DNA from: an uncultured Clostridia bacterium
GTDB lineage: Bacteria; Bacillota; Clostridia; Oscillospirales; Ruminococcaceae
DNA: 21,505 nt
Direction: 5' to 3'
Assembly: GCA_937907305.1 (NCBI GenBank)
Contig: CALERQ010000219.1
Span: 1-21,505, forward strand
In this document: in pieces, positions 1-5,858 of the stretch
Layout of the letters: each line of letters opens with the position of its first letter
Position numbering within the stretch: the stretch's first letter is position 1
The notes under the pieces: model-generated
What the model saw: the letters and a program-made list of their open reading frames with translations, nothing else
Told to the model about the DNA's origin: nothing
Databases searched by the model: none
Made by a program: the position numbers and the translations under genes

Positions 1-6
1 ATTTTG

Positions 7-32
7 GTTCCTTTTGTACGCACAAAAGGAAC
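7..32. repeat. Perfect inverted repeat; start of a structured gene-free stretch (1-147)
   Basis: An 11-bp perfect stem (GTTCCTTTTGT, 7-17, with ACAAAAGGAAC, 22-32) closes a 4-nt loop. No protein-like frame was found in 1-147. Further complementary segments follow on the + strand: CGGCG 40-44 with CGCCG 82-86, CCTTT 61-65 with AAAGG 69-73, and CTTGCC 109-114 with GGCAAG 120-125. The last stem competes with GGGTAG 115-120 pairing to CTACCC 138-143. The left side is cut by the window edge, so whether this is the end of an RNA, a repeat element or a terminator of an outside gene is open. Confidence 0.5.
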
Positions 33-147
33 GCCACGGCGGCGAGCCGTACAGGTTATGCCTTTGCGAAAGGCTCCGCGACGCCGACAGGCGACCACAA
101 ACTTGGCCCTTGCCGGGTAGGCAAGATGAGCTGGAGACTACCCACAT

Positions 148-184
148 AAAAAGGCCCGGAGAGAAGCTCGCCGCTTCCCTCCGG
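148..184 (-). terminator. Rho-independent terminator of the CmpB-like gene
   Basis: Read on the minus strand just after the stop at 194, CCGGAG/CTCCGG outer pairs (179-184 with 156-161) and a GAAGC/GCTTC inner stem enclose a short loop. GGCC and a T5 run (AAAAA at 148-152 on +) follow. Position and U-tract fit an intrinsic terminator. Confidence 0.8.
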
Positions 185-193
185 TAAAAAGGC

Positions 194-973
194 TTATTCT
201 GCTTTGGCGGTGCTGCTGGTGCCGTCCTCTCCGTGCAGGATGCGGTCCAGCTCCTCCCGGCGGGCCCGGCGGTAATCGTAGTACTGCTGCAGCTTTTCCC
301 GCAGCGGGATCTCGGTATGCAGGGCCAGGAAAAAGTGCTGACGGCCGTTTTCCCGGCCAGCCTTAAAGTAAGCCTTCAGCTCCTCGTAGCGGACCACCAC
401 ATTCTTCTCGCGGGCAAAGGTCCGTATTTTGACCATGAGGTGGGTGGAGTAGACGAAATCGATGGCGAAAACGCCGAAAAACACGCCGATGACAAAGGAA
501 AACGCCAGATTGCGGGAAAGCCAATCCAACGCCCGCAGAATATATGGGTCCACAAAGAAATAATAAGCCGCGCCCATCACCGCCCAAATGGCGGAAAACA
601 GGGGGCAGATGAGGCCATTCACATTGCCCCAGCGGCGGCTGTAATCCCACAGACGGGCATTCATCACCTTTAGCAGCAGGATACCAGCGATGTACTCGAT
701 GGCGGTCATGGCGGCGGCCATCAGCACCAGCATGGCAATGTGGTTCCACACGGGGTCGGCGATCTGGCGGCTTTCCGAAAGGCGGGAAACCAGGTACAGG
801 ATGCAAAGCCCGGTACCATACAGCGGCACATACGGTCCCACCATAAAGCCGGGGTTGATCCACTTGCGCTCGGGATTATTGCCGGAAATAAAGCGCCGGA
901 AGAAAAGCTCCAGCACCCAGCCCAGCGAAGAACCGATATAGAACAAAAAAGCCAGCTTCAAGAAGGTATTCAT
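194..973 (-). CDS. Putative ABC-transporter permease, CmpB type (PF06541-like), 259 aa
   Basis: Predicted polytopic inner-membrane protein of the family labelled 'putative ABC-transporter type IV' (PF06541, formerly DUF1113); the true function of that family is not established. Visible family marks are an N-terminal hydrophobic segment with GSSLGWVLELFFRRF (residues ~14-28), the NPGFMVGPYVPLYGTG block (~40-55), and a later RLWDYSRRWGNVNGLICP block (~107-124) followed by FSAIWAVMG. About five hydrophobic segments occur, and the C-terminal ~60 residues are charged and cytoplasmic-looking. The ATG start has GGAGGG a few bases upstream, and the gene has its own promoter at 1021-1049 and terminator at 148-184, so it is probably monocistronic. 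No ABC ATPase gene is nearby. Family is fairly sure, substrate unknown. Confidence 0.85.
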   Translation of the reverse strand: MNTFLKLAFLFYIGSSLGWVLELFFRRFISGNNPERKWINPGFMVGPYVPLYGTGLCILYLVSRLSESRQIADPVWNHIAMLVLMAAAMTAIEYIAGILLLKVMNARLWDYSRRWGNVNGLICPLFSAIWAVMGAAYYFFVDPYILRALDWLSRNLAFSFVIGVFFGVFAIDFVYSTHLMVKIRTFAREKNVVVRYEELKAYFKAGRENGRQHFFLALHTEIPLREKLQQYYDYRRARREELDRILHGEDGTSSTAKAE

Positions 974-1020
974 ATTGCCCTCCGGTCACGGTTTTTGGCG
1001 GCCATGCCGCGCTGGGGAAA

Positions 1021-1049
1021 ATTATATCATATTTCCGGCCGGGGTTCAA
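1021..1049 (-). promoter_or_regulatory. Sigma-A type promoter for the CmpB-like gene
   Basis: On the minus strand TTGAAC (1044-1049) and TATAAT (1021-1026) are separated by exactly 17 bp. The leader to the start codon at 973 is about 40 nt. This strong consensus match lies directly upstream of the gene. Confidence 0.8.
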
Positions 1050-1069
1050 CTCACACATGGGATAGAATG

Positions 1070-1108
1070 GGGGGCAGCGGCAGGTTTTTTGAACCCACTG
1101 CTGCCCCC
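1070..1108 (-). terminator. Hairpin after the surface-protein gene, probable terminator
   Basis: A 9-bp perfect stem, GGGGGCAGC (1070-1078) with GCTGCCCCC (1100-1108), lies 25 bp beyond the stop of the surface-protein gene at 1134. There is no good U-tract on the minus strand after the stem, so it may be a weak or Rho-aided terminator or an RNA-stabilising hairpin. It also separates this gene from the promoter of the next one. Confidence 0.5.
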
Positions 1109-1133
1109 AGAGAGGTAAGTGAGGATGGCAAAT

Positions 1134-2882
1134 TTAACTGCGGCGGCGGGATCTCTGATCCAGGCAAATGGCTGCCAGAGCCAGCAGAGCCAGGCCGGGC
1201 AGCGGCTGACCCACCGGGGCCGCGCCGGTATTGGGGTTACTGGCGGGGGTGCTTTCACCGGACTGGGAAGGAACGATGATCACCACACCGCTGCCGCTTT
1301 CGGTCCACAGGATGATGGAGCCGGTAAGGCGCTCATACTTATCCCCCTCAGTCGGGCGGAACTCCCAATGGTATGCTACGCCTTTTTCTACGGGAGTATC
1401 ATCGGCGGGTACTCCGTCGGATTCTCCTACCCATTTTACAGTGCCGGGCACAGAGAATGCATTATTATCGGCATTGAGGTGGGCATCGGCCAGGGTCTTG
1501 CCACTGGAGGTGATGGGGGTGTAATTAGGAGTGCCGGTGGGGGTGATCTTGGTGAGGGTGATATTTACAGTGACGGTGGCATCCTCGTGGTTCTTAGAAT
1601 AGGTCTGATCATTATATCCAACTTGCATGGTTATTGTAATTTCGTCATTTACACTTAGACCATTAGCCAGTTGATAAGTAATGGCACCAGTATTAACATC
1701 CACACCCCAGCCACTTTTTATCGTGTCTACGGGAGAATAAGTTCCCGTGTGGAAACGCAGTGTTCCTGCATCCTTTGCCAGTTGGTTCAGCTCTGTGCCA
1801 ATGTAATCATAGATATTGATGGTCTTGCTGGCGGTATCATTAAAGACCTGGTTCACATTGATGGTGCCCAGCTGGGGGCCATCCGCCTTGGCAATGGTCA
1901 CCTTGACATTCCCACTGGTGAGGGAGTAGGTACCAACGGTGGCTGTGCAGCAATAATAGTAGTCCCCCGCGTTCAGGCCGGTTTCCACTGTATAGGTTTG
2001 GTCGGTAGCATTTGCAATAATTTCTTTATTGCTGCCGTTTACCTTGTACCACTGGTAGGTCACATTCTCTACACCCTCCGAGGCAACGGTTGCGGTAAGA
2101 ACAGGAGCCTGTTCGGCGGTGTAGCCGTATTTGGTGGTGCTATTATCTTTTATAGATGCAGTGACACTCTTGATGGGGGCTTCCTTAACAGTCTTGCCAT
2201 CGGTATCAAATACATAGCCGGGGGCCAGCAGGGTGTTCTTATCAGTGACTCCGGTAATGTTTTCGTAGGTGCCGCCGGAGAGTTCTACTTTAGCGCCGTT
2301 GGATACATTCAGAGTGGTGACGGTCAGATTTCCCTCGATCTTCACTGTGCCGCCAGTGACATTGATAGTACTAACAGTAGAAGATTGGCTATCAAGTGTG
2401 TTAGTGATAGTCAGGGTGCCGCCACTTACCGTAATGCTACCGGTCAAGTTATTGCCTGCAAGGTTGAGTGTCGCAAGGGAACCTTCAAAGCGCACAGCAT
2501 CAGCAATGTCTTTCATAGAGAAAAGTTTCGTTTCGGTGCTGCCACCTTCGTTTTTCACATAGTTAAAAGCAGCTTGCAGAGTAGTGGCGCAGCTACTACA
2601 GGACGAGTCATTAAAGGAAACGGCCAGCTCTGCATCACAAAAGTCACATTTTCCATCTTTATATTTGCCGTTTGAACCATTATCACAGTGCTGGCGGGTA
2701 TCACTTGTATCGACATAATCGCAGTTATCACATTTGGGGCTGTGGTTTATGCCATCGGCATTAGCCACATACTGATTACCGATATAGGTGTGGTTGTCAC
2801 ATACATCTGCCAGCGCTACGACAGACAGCATGGTGACACACAGCACGGCGGCCAGCAAAATACTACATACTCGTTTTTTCAT
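1134..2882 (-). CDS. Secreted cell-surface protein with Ig-like domains and NPNTG sorting signal, 582 aa
   Basis: Probably an exported, wall-anchored surface protein. Residues 1-25 form a Sec signal peptide (MKKR, hydrophobic core, cleavage near ALA-D). Residues 28-98 hold paired cysteines (CDNCD, CDFCD, CSSC) like small zinc ribbons. Residues ~135-215 are short G-rich beta repeats, resembling a beta-helix. Residues ~256-330 are Ig/adhesin-like (YQWYK ... GDYYYCC). Residues ~450-526 match a repeat common in Firmicutes surface proteins (GKTLADA, VPGTVKWV, YHWEFRPTEGDKYERLTG). The C-terminus has NPNTG (549-553), a hydrophobic stretch and RSRRRS, a sortase-type signal. The ATG has GGAGGAGC upstream. 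The gene starts 24 bp after the LuxR-HTH frame with no terminator between, so co-transcription with the LAL regulator is likely. No sortase gene is in the window and the ligand is unknown. Confidence 0.85.
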   Translation of the reverse strand: MKKRVCSILLAAVLCVTMLSVVALADVCDNHTYIGNQYVANADGINHSPKCDNCDYVDTSDTRQHCDNGSNGKYKDGKCDFCDAELAVSFNDSSCSSCATTLQAAFNYVKNEGGSTETKLFSMKDIADAVRFEGSLATLNLAGNNLTGSITVSGGTLTITNTLDSQSSTVSTINVTGGTVKIEGNLTVTTLNVSNGAKVELSGGTYENITGVTDKNTLLAPGYVFDTDGKTVKEAPIKSVTASIKDNSTTKYGYTAEQAPVLTATVASEGVENVTYQWYKVNGSNKEIIANATDQTYTVETGLNAGDYYYCCTATVGTYSLTSGNVKVTIAKADGPQLGTINVNQVFNDTASKTINIYDYIGTELNQLAKDAGTLRFHTGTYSPVDTIKSGWGVDVNTGAITYQLANGLSVNDEITITMQVGYNDQTYSKNHEDATVTVNITLTKITPTGTPNYTPITSSGKTLADAHLNADNNAFSVPGTVKWVGESDGVPADDTPVEKGVAYHWEFRPTEGDKYERLTGSIILWTESGSGVVIIVPSQSGESTPASNPNTGAAPVGQPLPGLALLALAAICLDQRSRRRS

Positions 2883-2906
2883 ACGCTCCTCCAGAATTAC
2901 AGTTTT

Positions 2907-3095
2907 TTATTCTACCAGCCACAGGCGGCGGGCGGCGGTTTTGGCCTCGCTGCGGCGGCTGACATTCAACTTGGTGAGGATATGGCTGACATGGGTTTTT
3001 ACCGTGGGCAGCTTGATATCCAGGATACGGCCGATCTCGGCATTGCTTTTATCGGCGCACATCAGGCGCAGCACCTGCAGCTCGGTGGCGGTCAT
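2907..3095 (-). CDS. LuxR-type HTH DNA-binding domain, detached C-terminus of the LAL regulator, 62 aa
   Basis: This frame encodes a complete GerE/LuxR helix-turn-helix: MTATELQVLRLMCADK, then SNAEIGRILDIKLPTVKTHV with a recognition-helix pattern, then SHILTKLNVSRRSEA. In MalT/LAL regulators this domain is fused to the C-terminus of the ATPase-repeat protein. Here it lies in the -1 frame relative to the upstream 722-aa frame, whose TGA overlaps this ATG (ATGA, 3092-3095). It could be made by termination-reinitiation as a separate 62-aa protein, or the junction may be a one-base loss: adding one C to the C5 tract at 3105-3109 would join the two frames as LPPGEEMTATE. AGG lies only 2 nt before the ATG, too close for a normal ribosome site. 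The HTH call is sure; standalone expression is not. Confidence 0.7.
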   Translation of the reverse strand: MTATELQVLRLMCADKSNAEIGRILDIKLPTVKTHVSHILTKLNVSRRSEAKTAARRLWLVE

Positions 3096-5260
3096 TTCCT
3101 CGCCGGGGGCAGGGGCGGCACCAGGAAGTAGGGATACCGGGCGGCCTGCACCCGGGCGGAGGCCACGACCTGCCGGTACCAGCTCTCTTCCTCCGGGCTG
3201 GGCAGGGCCTGCAGCAGGGGCAGCAGGGCGGCGCCGTAGCAGCTTACCGGGCGGATGAACCCCAACCCGGCGGCAATGCGCAGGGCATCGGCAAGACTTT
3301 GCTGCCAGGCTTCGTCCTTTAGCCGGTACTGGGCCACAGCCCGCAAAAGCAGCAGGGTGGTGTGGTCCATCCGCCGCTGGCAGGTGACGCAGTAGGGCTC
3401 CAGCGGAGCCAGGGTGAGCAGGGCGGCCTGCGGCCTGCCCTGAGAAAGCTCCGCCATGGCCTGGGTAAAGTACTGGTACCGCTTCATGATATTGATGCTG
3501 AGCGGATCGCACGGGGCCTTTTCCCGGTACCAGCCATCTACGGCATCGGTATCGCCGGTCCTCAGGTCAATGCGGCACAGCATGGCATCGATATTGGGCA
3601 AAAATCGGGTCTGACCGCCCTCCGCAAAGCGCTGCCGCAGGCTTTCCAGCGTCCTGCGGGCATCCTGGGAGTGGCCGGCCGCCAGCTGGCTGCGGGCCAG
3701 CAGGCCCACCGCGGCAAACTCGATATCCGGGGTGCCGTCCCGCTGGATCTCCCCCAGCCGGGGCATCAGGGCCAGCATACGGGCGGTGATGTCCTCCCCT
3801 TTTTCGAACTTGCTTTCGGCGATGGCGCAATCCGGCAGACCCACGCCATCCCGGCCCAGAATGGCCTCCACCGGGACACGGATGGTCTGATAAAGCAGGT
3901 CATCCCGGCGGCTCCATTCGCTAAAGTCCTTGCCGCCGTTCATAATGCTGGGCAGGGCGCTGGTGACCGAAAAGGCCGGCAGGGTCACTTCCTTATTGAC
4001 CAGCAGCCGGTAGGCCGAGGGGATGATGGCGGTGAGATCGGTGACACCGCGCTGCGGCAGGGAGATATCCAGCCAGGCCAGCCGGCCACGGGCCTGCCGC
4101 CCGGCCGCGTCGCTTTTGGTGCGGCAGCGGGCAAACTGAGAAAGCGCCTGATACCAGCGCTCGCTGCCCTCATAATCGGCCGCCAGGGCGCACAGCATAC
4201 TCATGCCCTGCATCAGCGCCGGGGAGGCGGCGATCTCTTCCTCCGGCAGGCTGCGGTAGTATTTCTCCATCTCGCTGTAATGGCCCATGCCGGGGTGAAG
4301 CTCGGCATTGCGCACCAAAAGCTCGGAGACCTTGGAATGATCCCCAGCCATGGTGTAGCACTCCAGCGCGTGGCTGTAATCCTCTTTCAGCTCGTAGTAG
4401 AGGCCGCCGCGGCCCAAAACGGTGCGGCGCTTTTCCTCGCTGTATTCCCGGTCCATTTCCCACAGCAAAAAGGTGCGGAACTGCGGCCAGAACCGGAACC
4501 GCTGCACGCCATCGGGGCGCAGCATGGTGGTATTGTGCTGGAGCCAGGCCAGGCGTTCCCCGGCGTGGGGATCGCCGCTGACCATGCGGGCCAGCTCGGC
4601 ATCGAAGCTCTCAAAGGGGGCAAGCTCCAGCAGAAAACGGCGGATGGGCAGATCGAACCGGCGGTAGACCGCTGCCTCGAAGTAGAAAAAGACCTCGTGG
4701 TAGCCCTGGGCGACAAGCTCCGGGCCATAGGGACGGCCACCGGCCATGCAGTGGGCAATGACCGCCACACCCAGCGGGTAGCCGCTGGTTTCCCGCAGGA
4801 TCTCGGAAAGCTCCGATTCGCTGATGGGGGTGCCCTGCTGCCGGAACAGGGCACGGATATCCTCCCGGTCAAAAAGCAGGGCATCGGCATCCAGCACCGC
4901 CATGAGCCCAGCATACTGGAAGGCCATGAGCCAGCCCGGCACCGCCCCGCGGGAAAGCAGGACGAACCGGCGGTCGCTGTACTCCCGGATGAGCTGGCAC
5001 AGCGCCTGCTGGTCGGGTTCTTCGGTCATCTGCCGCAGGTCATCGATCAGGAGGACCTGCCAGCCCTTATCATCCGCCGGCAGGGCAAAGTCCGGCTCCC
5101 CGGCAGTGAGGGAAAGCACCTGCTGACCGGCAAGCAGCGTTTCGGCCAGGGTGCTTTTGCCAAAGCCGCAGGGCGCGGTGAAAAACAGCACCCTGCCCCG
5201 TGCCATGAATTTTTGGTACTGTTCCCGGACAGACGGCCGGATGACTATATTTTTGGCCAT
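3092..5260 (-). CDS. LAL/MalT-type transcriptional regulator, ATPase and helical-repeat part, 722 aa
   Basis: STAND-class signal ATPase regulator. The Walker A motif is APCGFGKST (29-37) and Walker B is VLLIDDL (69-75). SRGAVPGW (103-110) is in the sensor position, and SGYPLGVAVIAH matches the conserved NACHT/LAL helical region. The rest is alpha-helical repeat (TPR-like) to the end. Family members are usually 800-900 aa and finish in a LuxR HTH. Here the frame stops just before it (VPPLPPARK-stop), and the HTH continues in the -1 frame at 2907-3095. The ATG at 5260 has GGGAGGGAGC upstream. No convincing promoter was seen, and two hairpins (5286-5329) occupy the leader. Its neighbour downstream is a surface protein it may regulate. 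Ligand unknown; the protein as encoded would not bind DNA without the second ORF. Confidence 0.85.
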   Translation of the reverse strand: MAKNIVIRPSVREQYQKFMARGRVLFFTAPCGFGKSTLAETLLAGQQVLSLTAGEPDFALPADDKGWQVLLIDDLRQMTEEPDQQALCQLIREYSDRRFVLLSRGAVPGWLMAFQYAGLMAVLDADALLFDREDIRALFRQQGTPISESELSEILRETSGYPLGVAVIAHCMAGGRPYGPELVAQGYHEVFFYFEAAVYRRFDLPIRRFLLELAPFESFDAELARMVSGDPHAGERLAWLQHNTTMLRPDGVQRFRFWPQFRTFLLWEMDREYSEEKRRTVLGRGGLYYELKEDYSHALECYTMAGDHSKVSELLVRNAELHPGMGHYSEMEKYYRSLPEEEIAASPALMQGMSMLCALAADYEGSERWYQALSQFARCRTKSDAAGRQARGRLAWLDISLPQRGVTDLTAIIPSAYRLLVNKEVTLPAFSVTSALPSIMNGGKDFSEWSRRDDLLYQTIRVPVEAILGRDGVGLPDCAIAESKFEKGEDITARMLALMPRLGEIQRDGTPDIEFAAVGLLARSQLAAGHSQDARRTLESLRQRFAEGGQTRFLPNIDAMLCRIDLRTGDTDAVDGWYREKAPCDPLSINIMKRYQYFTQAMAELSQGRPQAALLTLAPLEPYCVTCQRRMDHTTLLLLRAVAQYRLKDEAWQQSLADALRIAAGLGFIRPVSCYGAALLPLLQALPSPEEESWYRQVVASARVQAARYPYFLVPPLPPARK

Positions 5261-5285
5261 GCGCTCCCTCCCTTTGCAGCGGATT

Positions 5286-5329
5286 CATCCCGTGGGGGGC
5301 ACGGGATGACGAAGGGGACCAGTCCCCTT
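5286..5329. promoter_or_regulatory. Two adjacent perfect dyads in the leader of the LAL gene
   Basis: CATCCCGTG (5286-5294) pairs with CACGGGATG (5300-5308) around a 5-nt loop. Only three bases on, AAGGGGAC (5312-5319) pairs with GTCCCCTT (5322-5329) around 2 nt. Both lie 26-70 bp upstream of the LAL start on the minus strand. They could be mRNA leader structures or protein-binding dyads. The second, with a 2-nt centre, fits a DNA operator better than an RNA hairpin. Confidence 0.45.
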
Positions 5330-5483
5330 ATGGTATGATGGATCGGCGGTATTTTGTGTTCTGATTTTATTTTACCAGCCAAAGCGGGTGATGTAAATCA
5401 TCCCAAAGTATGAGAAGGATGGTTCTTTCCAAAAGATGAAGCGCTCCCCCGGCGGGCGGCCTGAGGGAGTGCTGACGCGGGAT

Positions 5484-5623
5484 TCAAGGGGTCTTTTTTC
5501 CACGGGGGAGGGCCGCCAACGGAGCCAGGAGAGCTGCCCCGGCCAGCAGGGCCAGAGGCACCTGCACGGATGGGGCGCCGGTGCCGGGATTGGGCGGCGG
5601 TCATCGGGCTCCCCTTTTTGCAT
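5484..5623 (-). pseudogene. Frame-broken remnant of a sorting-signal surface protein
   Basis: The minus-strand frame ending at the TGA 5484-5486 reads PPPNPGTGAPSVQ, then a hydrophobic run (VPLALLAGAALLAPLAALP), then RGKKTP and stop. That is a textbook C-terminal sorting signal, but an in-frame TGA sits immediately upstream (5601-5603). The preceding segment, FVSVPMQKGEPDD, lies in another frame and looks like the usual linker before such signals (compare VVIIVPSQSGES in the intact protein at 1134-2882). One added base near 5601 would join the two. No N-terminal domains or signal peptide were found. It sits between the LAL gene and the permease promoter, so it is likely debris of a lost surface gene. 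Confidence 0.6.
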
Positions 5624-5670
5624 AGGGACGGAAACAAATTCCTTGCCAAAGTTGCAACCGCGTGTGCGGA

Positions 5671-5730
5671 TTGTGCAATTGACTTTATGCACAAAGCTTT
5701 CTAAAATAAAAAGTGTAGATTGTGCACAAT
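5671..5730 (+). promoter_or_regulatory. Operator: three TTGTGCA-type sites around the permease promoter
   Basis: TTGTGCA (5671-5677) and TGCACAA (5688-5694) form a perfect inverted repeat with a 10-bp centre that spans the -35 box. A third copy is a 12-bp perfect palindrome, ATTGTGCACAAT (5719-5730), just past the expected transcription start. Bracketing of the promoter fits repression, or activation plus repression, by a dimeric regulator. The LysR protein of the same unit (8805-9758) is the nearest candidate. However, the compact palindrome also resembles GntR-type sites, so the regulator is not settled. Confidence 0.65.
5679..5707 (+). promoter_or_regulatory. Sigma-A type promoter of the permease-oxidoreductase-LysR unit
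   Basis: TTGACT (5679-5684) and TAAAAT (5702-5707) are separated by exactly 17 bp. Transcription should begin near 5714, giving a leader of about 100 nt before the small ORF at 5817. The promoter is overlapped by the TTGTGCA repeats. Confidence 0.75.
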
Positions 5731-5816
5731 TTATTATGGAGTCCGTTTTCGGATCGCGACTGAAGGCGGCAGATTACCGTTCACCCGAGAATCAAAATTA
5801 TAGAAGGGAGGATCGC

Positions 5817-5858
5817 ATGCAAAGCTCCGTGCTTAGCCTTGCATGTGAACTACTATGA
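5817..5858 (+). CDS. 13-aa leader ORF translationally coupled to the permease
   Basis: The ORF encodes MQSSVLSLACELL and has the strongest ribosome site in this leader, GGGAGG at 5806-5811, 5 nt before its ATG. Its TGA (5856-5858) overlaps the permease ATG (5855-5857) as ATGA. The permease start has no ribosome site of its own, and an in-frame TGA at 5846-5848 rules out a longer permease. Ribosomes finishing the leader would therefore be needed for permease synthesis. It is rich in Leu and Ser; no stop-start attenuator was recognised. An alternative is a one-base assembly loss that hides an N-terminal extension of the permease. Confidence 0.6.
   Translation: MQSSVLSLACELL

Noticed and set aside
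33..143. Possible end of a cobalamin riboswitch (GCCACGG ... GAGCTGGAGACTACCC)
   Set aside because: Only loose resemblance to the conserved boxes, spacing is off, and no gene follows on the same strand.
3092..3110. Classical -1 programmed ribosomal frameshift joining LAL and HTH
   Set aside because: No X XXY YYZ slippery heptamer in the zero frame before the stop and no clear downstream pseudoknot; reinitiation or an indel explains it better.
3362..5338. Long plus-strand open frame (658 codons) across the LAL gene
   Set aside because: It is antisense to a clear ATPase-regulator gene, has low-complexity His/Gln/Gly-rich composition, and shows no domain; a high-GC shadow.
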